This document shows positions 46,912 to 58,170 of a stretch of DNA of 64,000 bases, one piece after another (position 1 is the first letter of the stretch; every line of letters begins with the position of its first letter). The translations under genes were made by a program, and so were the position numbers. The notes under the pieces were generated by a model. The model ran no database searches, was not told where the DNA came from, and was given only the letters and a program-made list of their open reading frames with translations. Origin of the DNA: Pictodentalium vernedei (Eukaryota > Mollusca > Scaphopoda > Dentaliida > Dentaliidae). The stretch is from assembly GCA_031216915.1 (NCBI GenBank), contig CM062293.1, forward strand, positions 153,830,285 to 153,894,284, read 5' to 3'.

Positions 46912-47913
46912 TTAACAACGCCTTCTCATGCTCCCAATCAGGTTCCAGGTTGTCATATGTGGAATGTTGTTCCATTCTTGGACAAGCATGGCACCAAGCT
47001 CCTGGACACTTATTGGTTGGACTGGACGGACTGACATTGCAAGCTGCAACTCATTCAAGACATGTTCGATTGGATTGAGGTCAGGGGATCTTGCTGGCCA
47101 GTCCATACGCTCAATCCCCTCCCTCTGTCGGTACTCCCGGACAGCATGGGCAACTTGAGGACGAGCATTAACGCCCTTCAGAATGAATCTATTCCCCACT
47201 GCACCTGCAAAAAATCTGATGTGGGCATCCAGGATCTCATGAATATACCACTGCGCAGTCAATGTACCACGGTCAAGGACACAAGGCTCTGTACGTCCAT
47301 CCCACCTGATGCCGCCACAGACCATTATTGGCCCTCCACCATAGTGGTCATGCTCAGCAATGATGGCTGCATGGAATCGCTCTCCTGGTCTTCTGCATAC
47401 CCTGGAACGCCTATCTGTGTTGTCTAGGCAGTACCTTTACTCATCTGTAAAAAGGACAGGTCGTCAATCTTCTCTGGTCCATCCAACGTGATCCATGGCC
47501 CATTCATATCATACCTGGCGGTGGTTCTGGAACAGCTGAATGCGATTACACGGTCTTCCAGATCGGAGACCACCCTCGTGTAACCTTGCCCGGGTAGTCT
47601 GCGTCGAAATATTTCCCCCGGATGCATTCTGAAGATCACTGCGAATCAGGGTTGTTGTGTAAAAGCGGTTCCTACGGGCCTGAATGATCAAAAATCGGTC
47701 TTCATCTGCAGATGTTGTCCTGTCTCTGCCACCACCATGTCGTTTGACTGGTGTGCCATAGTGCTGAAATCTTACCCAGGCTCTGGTGATCACCGTGTTG
47801 TGCACACCAAGGGCTTCACCAACCTGACGATGGGTAGCCTCCTGCCCCACCATCCCTACAGCCCACCACATTTCTGCTTCAGACAAATATCTTCTTACAT
47901 TTGCATTCGCCAT
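46912..47913 (-). pseudogene. Tc1-type transposase relic
   Basis: The N-terminal half is open from 47913 (MANANVRRYLSEAEMWWAVG), with a paired-like HTH (HRQVGEALGVHNTVITRAWV). The frame then shifts. The catalytic half reads DESRYCLD in one frame and MVCGGIRWDGRTEP in another. NRFILKGVNARPQVAH sits where Tc1 proteins have QDNARPH, so the second catalytic Asp appears lost. DLNPIEHVLNEL keeps the third acidic residue (Glu). The end is WNLIGSMRRRC with a stop at 46912. About 1.0 kb of coding length fits a full Tc1 gene. It is unrelated in detail to the relic at 12.2 kb, so two Tc1 lineages are present. Confidence 0.88.
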
Positions 47914-48214
47914 ATTCAGTCATTAAATCACAAGGGTTAATGTTGGATAGAAGACTGAATAACCTGCACTCATGTACATGTAGACAGTGCACGAAAACAT
48001 TATGGAAATCAAAGGGTACATACTTTCCATGACTGCCATGAAAAGTCTGCCTGTCAAGAGAGCTAATGTAAACACCGGGGACCATCGCAATACATTGCTC
48101 GATCATATCCACCATGAATATTGCAAATGTGTCATAAGTAAATTTCACAATGATGTGTCAAATATGTGGTGCGTAGCAAACATTGAGTAGTATATTAAGG
48201 TGCTATATTAATAT

Positions 48215-49137
48215 GAGAAATGTGTTTACTTTGAAATTCCCATCTGTGATGCTCCATAAATACAAATTAAATATACACAAATTATACGTCAAAATGAAGG
48301 TTGTGCTTTATAGAACTTGAAACATATATGCAATCAACTCATAAAGTGGCACAATGGTTCCTGGAAGTCTGTTATCGTATCAGAACTGATAAGAAAATAA
48401 CATTTCAGGAGAAATACTCGTGTCCAAATGCGCTTTGTTTATCCAAGAACAAAGCTAAAATTCAAAAGTATTTAAAACGCAGCAACAGAATTGCGATGGG
48501 GTAAATTTCAAAACTCTCGGCTTTGTTTTCGTTGGATTTTGTTTACTTTTTTGGCCAGGGTCATTAGGCCGAAAAGGCATCTATAAACAACGCCGTCTGA
48601 AATTACATAATTGGAAAGATCGTTTTCATTCGACACACTCTTATTTTACGGAGCCCGCACAGTTGTCATATTACTTGCAAGGTATCATGGCACCTGTTTG
48701 AATTCAATAAGAATTACGCGATTGTTTTTCGATGGAAATCCGTGATATGGAGTGATATGCGTATGTCCGTCAGTCATGGAATCCATCTTCAATAAAAAAA
48801 AATGCAGACCTTGTTATCCTTTCCCCAAATACAGTTCTGTCGCTGCATTGTAGAGTGTTTTGAACGTCTAGCTTTGTTGTTGGATATTTTAAGCGCATTT
48901 GGCCACGAGTTGTTCTTGGAAAATATTATTTTATTATCCGTTCTGGTACGAATGCGGCACCAGACTTCCAGGAGCCACTGGTGCATTCTGTCGACTTAAT
49001 GAGTTGATTGCATATATTTTTCCTGTTCTATACATCACAGCCTTCATTTTGATGTATAAGTTGTGGATACTTAATTTGAATTTATGGAATATCAGAGATG
49101 GGAATTTCCAAGTAAACAACCTTCCGTTACTTGTATT
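48215..49137. repeat. 0.9-kb inverted repeat with 300-bp arms
   Basis: The left arm 48215-48510 and the reverse complement of 48815-49137 align along their length. For example ttactttgaaattcccatct pairs with the complement of gatgggaatttccaagtaa, and tatgcaatcaactcat occurs in both. I judge the arms about three-quarters identical. Open frames on opposite strands (48301-48504 plus, 48789-48986 minus) give similar peptides only because of this symmetry. The spacer is about 300 bp. It is likely an old foldback element or an inverted pair of one repeat. Confidence 0.75.
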
Positions 49138-49782
49138 TCACCTGAACACAATTCGCGATACTACGCGACGTAATCACAAAAGTACAGCTGTGGGGAGACT
49201 TCATTCATAAATACGAAGTAAACAAACGTGTCTACCAGTACTGGTATAGTCACAGAAGATTCGGTCAGATCAAATCGTGACTGAGAAAAAAGTCTTGCTT
49301 CGGTTTTCAAAGAAAATTAATGTATTTCATATTCAATCGTCTGGAATATTTCAGTTGGTCGGAAAAGTGCACCATAGGTACGTTTTTCCAACCCACAGAA
49401 CAAAACAGAATTTTATTCGAAGAATGCAGTTACATACACGTATAATGAATACAATAGGATACAGATAATTATTAGTTTATTCGGGAAGTGATATGGCCTA
49501 TTTGGCCGTTTCAAGTGAAATACTGAAATATTCCAGACAACTGAATGTGAATATAAATGATAGAGTTTCTGATTTTATTACACGCCTGTTCTTTGAAATC
49601 CCCATCAACAGCGACACCAAACCATGCGGAATATGAAAACCCTTTTCGCACACATATTTTTAAATAGAAGCAAAATTTGGTTTAAACATTATTTATTAAT
49701 TAAAAACTGCGTTAATTATATACATCAAACAAGCTATTCACAAAAGTAATGTACACCAAATAGTATATAATATATAGAGGAT
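49138..49782. other. Intronic gene-free stretch
   Basis: AT-rich sequence; nothing recognised. Confidence 0.4.
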
Positions 49783-49937
49783 ATTCACGAAAATTTGATG
49801 AATACCGAAAATATCTCGTGAGTGGCTACAAAGAAATATGAGGATCTTCACGAGCGACGCAGTCGCGAGTGAAGATCCTCATATTTCTTGTAGCCACGAA
49901 CGAGATATTTTCGGTATTCATCAAATTTTCGTGAATT
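49783..49937. repeat. 155-bp near-perfect foldback
   Basis: attcacgaaaatttgatgaa on the left mirrors ttcatcaaattttcgtgaat on the right. The arms continue through gaggatcttcac/gtgaagatcctc to an apex of gagcgacgcagtcgcga. Arms are about 75 bp with only a few mismatches, mostly near ctcgtgagtggc against gccacgaacgag. No coding capacity. Confidence 0.9.
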
Positions 49938-50586
49938 TTCTTTTTATTTAATGCTCTACGACTACAAACTCTCCAATTTGTGGCCTTTATTTGCCATTAA
50001 GGCGCAAAATTTATGTGCCGAACCGGCGTCCATACAAAAATTACAACAACCAAACTCCAACCATTGGAATGTGTGAATATCCGCACAAAAAGTAGTCCCG
50101 TCTTATTTCTCCCCTAACTTTACGATTTACCAAGGCTGGCGAATTGAAATAATCGCAATGTGTTTCGAAGAAATAGAACAATAACAAAAAACACCACTTT
50201 CTTATTTTCAATAACAAGACACGTCATTTTATTTTTTTTGAACTCAATGCACTGAAGACGTGTGAAGTTGAACTGAAGAAATTTGAAAGTGATTTCGGCT
50301 TTTCGCTGGAAGGTGAATGAGAAAGTCAAACTTTGAAACAGCTGATTTAATGAATTGATTTAGTCACTGTCACTATCAATTATTCGAATTCGTTTGTATT
50401 TGGGACTCTGGAATTCATTACTGATGTGCTGACTCGTTTAAAGTACATGTGATTCGTCATCCGAACCTACGATGAAATATCGATTTCTAAATATCATTTT
50501 GATATTTCGTTTTGCCGACCGACAGGGGAATATGACTTAATTTTTCAGCGTGAATTGATGCCTGAGCATTAAATAAAACATGGGAT
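49938..50586. other. Intronic gene-free stretch
   Basis: Nothing recognised. Confidence 0.4.
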
Positions 50587-50590
50587 TTAA

Positions 50591-50832
50591 CCCTTTACCC
50601 AACGCAGACGGTATCAAAATTTATTATTTTAAATCTCATTTTTTCAAATTTTTCAAAAAATTTCAACAAAACCATATCATGTGACCCCTCGTTGGAACGA
50701 GCTCGACGAGCTCGTTCCAACGAGGGGTCACATGATATGGTTTTGTTGAAATTTTTTGAAAAAATAATATTTTTTTCACTGCTGAATTTGCATATTACGC
50801 GGGCGGATGCGGGCGATTCGTTGGGTAAAGGG
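50591..50832 (+). mobile_element. TTAA-flanked palindromic MITE, subfamily D
   Basis: TTAA at 50587-50590 and 50833-50836. The ends are CCCTTTACCCAACG and CGTTGGGTAAAGGG, a perfect 14-bp inverted repeat. The central palindrome is very long: ttcaacaaaaccatatcatg and its complement enclose the same gacccctcgttggaac core and GAGCTC-GAC-GAGCTC apex seen in subfamily A. The arms outside that core, and the outer flanks (right side cgcgggcggatgcgggcg), are unlike subfamily A. Confidence 0.9.
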
Positions 50833-51199
50833 TTAAAAAAAAGAACTGTACAAGACGAGATTCGACAGTAAGCGTATGCTTATGAGAATCGTCTCCCTTG
50901 AACAATTTCATTTTTATGAGGATGGAAAAGTACGGTTGATTGAGTAGGGCTGTTTAAATGATTGGTTGGTTGTTGCTTCTTGCTGTTGATGCCAAAGTAC
51001 AGACTGATTTTTTTTATTCATCATACGACGATCAACTTACGAGTTGGGAGAGTCAATACACAAGTAAATAAGCTTGCAGATTCAGCACTATACAATCAGT
51101 AAGTGGCGCAGTTCGTATATGGCAAATGTACATACATGTAACCACACACACACACACACAAATCCATATACATATATACATATATAGCGGTTCTCCTAG

Positions 51200-51920
51200 T
51201 GCTCTCACTAGCACTCCTCCTGCTTTCCCTGCTTCTCCTTCTGTTTGCTCTGCTGCTTCTGTTTCTTCTCCTATCTCTAGTGTGGTTCAACCAGGTATAT
51301 CGTTCTCAGAGAAAGTCAAATCACCGAGCCGCAACTCGGGCCGCTCATTTGATTCTAAATGCTCCCAGTTTCGGCATAAGAGCGGAGTTGACAAAATGAA
51401 TTGGCGCCTCCCCGATGTTTGTAAAAACATCCTTATGATTGGAAGTTCATGTTTAGGACGCACTGATCGAAATCCCAAGCTGGACATCCAGGTAGAGTGT
51501 TATCCCGGCGCCAAATTCAATCATTTTCGTTCTATGTTTAAAGGGCACAGGGGCAAGCCCAGTCCCCCCCCCCCAAAAAAAAAAATATTATTAAATATTG
51601 GCGTGAATTCTCGAAATGATAATTCCGATCTTGTAGTTAAGCAGTTGCGGAATATGCTTAGCGATATCAGGGTCAAGTTTAGATCAGCAAAAATTTATTT
51701 CGCTGAACTCAACTTTTCGCAAAACCTCCTTCAGGCTGAGAGGAGAACCTTGAGCATCATCAATGAAACCATTCGGAAAGTGAAGGACGTTAACAGGATA
51801 ACAAAAATTGATGACGCGAAGTTTGATGTTGCCCAGGATTTAATCCATTGAACCACGAGAACCGCCAATATTATGTACGATCACTGGTTGAACCGTCTAG
51901 ATTTAAACTAAATAAAGGCA
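51200..51920 (+). pseudogene. SGNH-hydrolase-like ORF of a retroelement
   Basis: A Ser/Pro-rich stretch (SGSPSALTSTPPAFPASP) leads into a domain with the layout of an SGNH/GDSL esterase. It has NILMIGSSCLGRT (candidate nucleophile Ser), LLNIGVNSRND (G-x-N), AKIYFAELNFS, and near the end FDVAQDLIHW, a D-x-x-H block. Established cases of esterase domains in CR1-like LINE ORF1 proteins are known; here the neighbour on the same strand is a Penelope-like N-terminal domain in an overlapping frame. It is broken near its end. It could belong to the Penelope-like copy or to a different element into which that copy inserted. Confidence 0.6.
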
Positions 51921-52950
51921 AAGGTAACAACCGCCCAACATATGTGGGATTAGGAACTAATGTGGTTAACATGTCTGGCACCAATGACCTAACAACCCAA
52001 GAGAAGTATCTTTTAGATCGCGGTTTAACTTTTGTACCAGCACCTAAGCCTAAACCTGGTAATCAAACAAATATACCATCATACAACTGTAATTTTCTAA
52101 GGCAAATTAAATTAGCAGACCGCTTTAGAAACTCCAGCGGTCGGAAACTTCCTTTTACTGAATCATCAGGTCGGTCACCTCCAGATAGTGAAGTAGATCC
52201 CGAAATTATTGAGGCTATCAAACGAATCATCCAAAAGGTGTTCATCATGAACATACTCTCCGACAAAGACAATTTAACAGCTGGTGAACGGAGAGTCCTC
52301 ACGAAAAAATAAGAAATTAGTAAGTAAACTAGCCGACAAAGGTGGGTCGGTAGTTGTTCTGTCTCGGGATAATTATATAAAGGAAGCCACGAGACAACTC
52401 AGCAACACTATACATTATAATTCACTTATTTGGCCTAGTAATGTCGACAATTTTAATAAGATCTTAAATTTAATTGCAAAAAGCCTCGTTGTAGATTACA
52501 TACTTTTATGCCTGACCTGAAAGAGGAATTTTCCTACGAACAAACGAAAAATCATTATCAGATCCATAACCTCCTCCATTGTGATTCACCAAATATTATT
52601 TACCTTTTCACATGTAAGCGCTGACGGAAACAGTATGTTGGTCAAAGACAAAATCCTTTCCAAGAACGTGCTACTTACTGCACACAAACAGGATATAAAA
52701 CGTAATGCTGGTGCCCCAGTAGCACAATATTTTAACCTTCCTGGCCATTCTCTAGAGGATTTCGAATTTCATCCAATAGAACAACCCCCAATTAAAGACA
52801 CATTAGAAGATACGGATACATTTAGGAAAAAACGTGAAGCTCTTTGGATCAATACGCTCCAACCCCCTGGCCATTTGGTATGGACATATCAGAGGGAGAA
52901 TGCGTTAGAAGGTCCATCATTCCTTTCACTTTAACATACAACAGAATGAA
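51880..52950 (+). pseudogene. Penelope-like element relic with GIY-YIG part
   Basis: The N-terminal region typical of Penelope-like proteins is readable: VVNMSGTNDLTTQEKYLLD, RGLTFVPAPKPKPG, then FLRQIKLADRF, and further on ADKGGSVVVLSRDNYIKEAT. Most of the reverse transcriptase core is missing between about 52500 and 52560. A GIY-YIG-like end follows: CDSPNIIYLFTCK, then KQYVG, ending with EALWIN at 52840-52860. The family copies RNA with a telomerase-like RT and usually carries this endonuclease. This copy is broken and internally deleted; I estimate a handful of breaks. Confidence 0.75.
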
Positions 52951-53104
52951 TATCGAAATAGCAAAAATGTTAAAAGATGAATTCAATTTAACCAATGCTA
53001 AATTAAATGAACCTTTGAATTTTCGACCTGTCATCGCCTATAAGAAAAACAAAAGCTTGTGTAACATCCTTGTAAGGACTAAATTAGAGCCCATCAATGA
53101 ATAA

Positions 53105-53983
53105 CATCAATTATTGCCAGTCAGTTTAACCAGTTCCTAAGCTCATCACTTAGTTTAAATCACGTTTATGTAATTTTTTGTCATGTTTGAAACCCATCAG
53201 GGTTCAGTAAATGAAAACAATTTTTCGGCGGCATATTAAAAGAAAAACACATTTCAGTAGGAAATGTCTGTCTGTGCCAGTGCGATTTTTTAACCTCAAA
53301 CACACGCACACACACACGCGCATACATATACATATACATATTGAGGATTAAAATCGCTTACTTAGTATAATATATTCATGGACTGCAGAAAAAATAAAAA
53401 TTCTCTTCACAAGTTAAGAATTCAGAACCATATAAAAGTGTGGAAACGTCTATGGTAATCGCGTATTGAACAAGAGTACGGTTTCGAATACCACTGTAGA
53501 TTGGACAGTATAACAAGAAAGGTTCGGTCGTCTCACATTCGCCACCCTGGCAGAGTGGTGAGGTTGATAGGTGATTGTCATACAGATGTATCTAAGATTA
53601 CTGCATCGCAAACGCAGTCTGCAGTGATATATTTGAGCAAGTCGGCTTTTAGCTCTGCTATAGAAGGAAGGTGGCCGCCTGGTACCTTAACTTAAATATC
53701 TTTTGAAACAACTTAGTGATGTGTTGTCGCGCACAGCTGATAGAATTGAACCCCAAAGATTCGTTACATTCGATATGAAAGAATTCCGGTATAGGTTTGT
53801 ACTCGGTGGTTTCTCTGTGACCTAAGTATGCGATCGTGGTTAGACAATGCTGCCATGTGAGGAACCTTTGTAGTAAGATAAGTTGGTGCTATGCCGTGAT
53901 ACATCTTGAAGAAAAATTTAACTGGAATTTTCTACAAATCGTGCGCCCAATCAAACTTTGAGTCGCTAGCGATAGCTAAAAGT
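53105..53983. other. Intronic stretch with microsatellite
   Basis: A (CA)n/(CG)-mixed microsatellite and TACATA repeats lie at about 53300-53340. A (CA)n run followed by ATAC/ATAT repeats also sits at 51143-51185. No gene. Confidence 0.5.
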
Positions 53984-54052
53984 CGTCCTCCGAGTTCCAA
54001 TGTGTTCTATGTGTCAGTAGGCACATAGAACACATTTGAACTCAGGGGGCGC
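53984..54052. repeat. Palindromic foldback, family H-like, copy 3
   Basis: gagttccaatgtgttctatg on the left pairs with catagaacacatttgaactc on the right around tgtcagtaggca. The layout and some bases match the hairpins at 11065 and 23788, but the arm sequence differs with matching changes on both arms, as if pairing had been kept. Confidence 0.75.
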
Positions 54053-55215
54053 AATAGTAATACGGTTTCCTCTCGCAAATTTGGTTAGCGATAAAATGTG
54101 TTCTTTTTGTTGATAGTTATCAAATGAATTGCTGAGTGTCCTTCTAATTGATTTTATAGACGGGAAGGTGTGTAATAAACACAGAAGGACACATGCATGT
54201 CGTATTTATGGGCTAGGTTGGTTGCAGGTCAAACAGCTCCGCATTCGTTAAAGGATTTGACTGATAGATTGAGAGCTTGCAAACTGTGCAATCCTTTTCG
54301 CACCTACTGAAATATTTCAGGCGAGTGAATTTAAACATTGACGATGGTCTAGTTAAGAGCTAGACTGATGCGAAGTCATAAAAGCGTCGAATTCCCAAAG
54401 GAATTTGACCGATGGCTTGACAGCTTTTAAATTGTGCCTTATTGTAAGATGTTCAAATGGCAATCCACACTGTGTGCCAGAGTTCGACACAAAGTTATCT
54501 GAAATAGTACATCAAGTCTACATCGCAGAGTTGCAGTCGGTAATCGAGTCAAACACAGGAGTGATTGCGTATAACACACTTTTGCTGGACGTGTAAATCG
54601 ACTGCAACTATTCGAACTTTACCTGTCATAAAAGATACATTGGCGAATTCCCAATCAAGGTTTGCGGATTTTTCGTTGCTGCGTAATTAAACATCTGACA
54701 TGTTGCTGAAATTACTTTTAGTTCTTCCCAGGCATCCCCTCCTCCACATTCTATTAACATCAGTCGTTTCCATCTCATCTTTTTTCTCCACCAACGTGTC
54801 TAAAGTTGAAATCGTTCAAACCTTCCACGGCGGAACTTCCATTAAATTTCATGTCATTGAACTTTCCCGATATATTACTTAGCGATTGCACATTGTGAGT
54901 TGGAGGCGGCTTAAATAAGCAATATGCTTGTTGTCTAATCCTATCTTTATCATCGTTTGTTTGACATCATTATCCCTTACACTCAATGCTTTTTTGTATG
55001 CATACTTCTTCTTTCACTATACAATATTATTTAAACTAAACAAAATTGTCTGATGAATCGACACTTCTCTTTTTTGAAGAAGCTCTTTTGAGAAACAAAT
55101 ATTTCCATGAGCTTCATTTGAACAAGTTTTTTGTTCGTTTTTATTTATATGTTTTATATTTATACACGTTTTTATTTGTATGTTTTTGATAAATGTACAG
55201 AGTAACATGACGTAC
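54053..55215. other. Intronic gene-free stretch
   Basis: Nothing recognised; short frames only. Confidence 0.4.
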
Positions 55216-55556
55216 CGTTCCGTTCTTCACAGTACAACCAGCATGACACGCTGAATAATATGTTACACCCTCTTCTACGTCACATACAGGGAGGAAAGTC
55301 GAAGTGTCACAGAAACAACTTTTCAGGCAGGAGGTATCATTCAGTGTGCTCCCATATTTAACACCAATAGCATTCCAGTCAGCTCTGACGTCTTGCTGCG
55401 GACAGCCCAAGAAAAAGAATGCGATATTTACCAGAATGATGAAAGCGTGTACAATTACCAAGCTCTGGATACAGGCTTTTGGGGAGAGTTTGAACCTCGA
55501 AATAATTCTCCCACCAACCATTGCTCCTGTCGATGCCGCCAAAACTTGGGAACTAC
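55216..55556 (-). CDS. SLCO-like: SLCO/OATP exon: TM8-TM9 and Kazal-like domain
   Basis: Acceptor CAG precedes 55556 and donor GTACGT begins at 55215. The exon reads SSQVLAASTGAMVGG then RIISRFKLSP, the conserved GG-x-I-x-x-x-FKL cytosolic turn of OATPs. Next is a membrane helix (CIQSLVIVHAFIILVNIAFF) ending in GCPQQ. It then holds the first six cysteines of the extracellular Kazal-like domain (SCLKSCFCDTSTFLPVC, TYYSACHAGC), the P-V-C and Y-x-S-x-C-H-A-G-C pattern being diagnostic. It ends NGT in phase 0. It contains an N-glycosylation sequon (NDTS) and another at NGT. Confidence 0.96.
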
Positions 55557-55734
55557 CTGTTGAATGAGGAAAAGTTTATATGAGAAAAGGTGACAGCTGA
55601 GTTCATCGACTGTCTTATTAAACCTGAGTGGTCATGTCCAGTTTTCCTATTTGGCTGTGGTAACTACTTCGCTATTTCGAGATTGTCAAGGACGTAAGAA
55701 CTAGGGGTGGCAAATGGGGCAACTTTCCTCCCCC

Positions 55735-56292
55735 AAATTTCTCCAAATGTCACTTGTCTCTGCTACGGCCCTTTTTAATGTCGAAAAAAACGTACTGTTT
55801 GGGCTCCTTATTTAACAAATTGCCCCATCGGGGAGAAACATGGTTGGCCTTAAAAGTCGAGAAAATGCACATATTTATTTCCATATTTAACAAACTCCCC
55901 CAACCGGCCGAAATATTGCTGGTCTTTAATGTCCAGAAAATGCAAATTTTTGGCTCCTCTATTAACAAGTTTCCCCAACGGGCTGAAACACTGTTTGCCT
56001 TTAAAGCCAACACAATGCACATTTTGGCTCCATATTGAACAAATGTCCCCCATCGGGTTGAAACACCTTTGGCATTTAAATGCACATTTTTCATTTTTGG
56101 CTCCATACTATAATGTCGAGAAAATGGAATTTTTGGGCCCCACATTTACCAAATTTCCCCATCAAGCTGAAACATCGCTGGCCTTTAAATCCAACAAAAT
56201 GCACATTTTGGTTCCATATTTAACAAATTTCCTCCACAGGCGAAAAATTGTTGATATCTAAGTCGATAAAATGCATTTTTGGCCCCATACTT
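55735..56292. repeat. 75-bp tandem array, about seven copies
   Basis: The unit is 75 bp, as shown by gaaaatgcac at 55861, gaaaatgcaa at 55936, acaatgcac near 56010 and aaatgcac near 56081. Each unit has a ttggctccatatttaacaaa part and a ccccatcgggctgaaacat part. Copies are perhaps 70-80% alike. As 75 is a multiple of three, a long open frame persists on the minus strand (55750-56145) with a repeated 25-residue pattern such as KANSVSARWGNLL. Its intronic location and lack of start context argue against a gene. Confidence 0.85.
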
Positions 56293-56294
56293 AA

Positions 56295-56538
56295 CCCTTT
56301 ACCTAACCTGAAAAGCAGACGACACTTGCAAAATAAATTCTTGAATAACTAATTTTTTTCATTTTTTGTCTCAAAAACATAGGTTATGACACCTCGTTGG
56401 AACGAGCTCGACGAGCTCGTTCCAACGAGGGGTCATAACCTATGTTTTTGAGACAAAAAATGAAAAAAATAATGAAAATTAATTGGCTGTTTTTGAAAAT
56501 AGCGCTGGCCGGTTTTGGCCGTTACGTTGGGTAAAGGG
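56295..56538 (+). mobile_element. TTAA-flanked palindromic MITE, subfamily A
   Basis: TTAA at 56291-56294 and 56539-56542. The ends are CCCTTTACCTAAC and GTTGGGTAAAGGG, in the same orientation as the copy at 15543. The core gacacctcgttggaac / gttccaacgaggggtc has one mismatch and the apex is GAGCTC-GAC-GAGCTC. It sits directly at the end of the 75-bp tandem array. Confidence 0.9.
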
Positions 56539-56542
56539 TTAA

Positions 56543-58035
56543 TAAATGTATCCAAGGGACCGAAACAGTCATGATTCAATTTTCTTATGTTTATTCTCTT
56601 CATAAAACAAAATTATTTTATGTCGGTACAGGATATCGAGTTGGTTTACCTACAATGCACCACCTTGACTTACCACAATTCGGTCAAGTTCTATTGCTAA
56701 AAACCGAAACAAAACAACACAGCTTCTGATACAAAATAATTCCCGCAAACTCTCAATATAGTGACTAAAATCTAAAATACAACTCCCCTCGAGTTGAGGA
56801 AACCGTCTATTTATAGAACGTTAACATAAACTATACATTAATTATTAAGTAAATACAGACACTGGAAAACCGAATGTTGTGCGAAATATCAATGCACGAT
56901 GCTCAAATGTCACATGATCAACTGGTATTCACGGGCTGCATCACATGATGAACTGGTATTCGTGGGAAAATAACATCACCTGGAGAAAATTTTAGTTGAG
57001 GTGTAAACATTGTGTATTATTTATATTGTTGTGGCCGAATAGGGGAATTTGTTGAATATGGAGCCAGACATATGCATCCTCTCCTGTCCCAAACAGGAAA
57101 TCTGGAATTTACAGGCACAGTAGATAAAAGTATAAATATCTGGTCTCTTTCTCGCCCAGATCGCTATCCGGTCATGATACAATGACATCAGTGAGCGGGA
57201 TTTCTTAATTAAAGTATTGCGAAATTGGGGCACAATAAAATCAAATAAACGAAGATAGCAATTGAGAATCAATGAGCTTGCATTTATTTTTCGACAGGCG
57301 GGCCTCTATTAGGGCATGCGAAGCTTCGAGATTCCATTCGATTTCTAAACTTAAGGAGGTATTCGGTTCACTGCGAAATCGGTTGCCCGATTCGTTTCCT
57401 CTCGAATCTTTTTTGTGGGAATCGAGTTTCGCATCAGTCATCTCCGTCATCTCACAAAACGTATAGTTAGGATGGAAATCGTACATAAATAATGTTGAAA
57501 TAGAAGACTGAGTGTAACTTCTGCTACATTAACTTAAATACCACCTGTACTTATGACACCAGCAATGGTTTCCAATATCACTCGTCCCTACCACTGTTAA
57601 AAGCAGTTTTAATGTTTCCAATCAATGTCGCCGATGACCAATAATCCTCACAGAGTAATATTCCAACTGCATCATCAACGAAGTAGTGGGATTGTTGTAT
57701 CAGTCGAGACATGAGCCATCACAGTCGGAAGAAAGCGAGTCTATAGCACCCATCACCCATTAGTCACCTTCAAGACGCAACCGATTCAGTTCGAGGTTCG
57801 ATTCGATTCGATTTCGAATAACAGACATGATTCCCTTCGAGATTCGATTCGAATTGAAAATGTGTGGTTCGCAAGGCTCCAGATTCTATAGAGAAGAAGA
57901 GAAGGGCAGGCAGGAAATTTCGACCAGATCACGACAACGTAATTCCAGGATACACACAATTTTAAAAAAAAAACGGATTCTGGGAGACAAAAAGCAATGC
58001 AATGCGATAGGTTGGTGTCGTATAAAAGTACACTG
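56543..58035. other. Intronic gene-free stretch
   Basis: No gene. A doubled attcgattcgattt-like segment near 57793-57850 and a similar motif near 57335 are simple repeats. The sequence gtcacatgatcaactggtat / catcacatgatgaactggta is duplicated at about 56909 and 56940. Confidence 0.4.
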
Positions 58036-58170
58036 TTAATTAGGTGTTACTTGATTAGTATCATATCGGTCGAAATATCAGCCCGAGGTAAATTCTTATC
58101 AACCGGAGACCGAATGTCCAAAGAGGATTTGAAGTTATAGAGGGTTGATATCTCTGCCGATAATAGCCGC
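58036..58170. repeat. Short repeat element, complete copy?
   Basis: 58036-58102 (ttaattaggtgttacttgat...) recurs at 63103-63191, where it is an insertion with target duplication. In this copy the sequence continues. tatcggtcgaaatatcagccc at 58063 pairs imperfectly with gggttgatatctctgccgata at 58142-58162, so it may be a larger foldback of which the other copy is a truncated part. Confidence 0.6.

Noticed and set aside
51126-51399. Hydrophobic Leu-rich frame near 51199
   Set aside because: It is the alternate reading of the Ser/Pro-rich CT-repeat segment in front of the esterase-like domain.
55750-56145. 131-codon minus-strand frame as a gene
   Set aside because: It lies wholly in the 75-bp tandem array inside an OATP intron and its opening Met has no supporting context.
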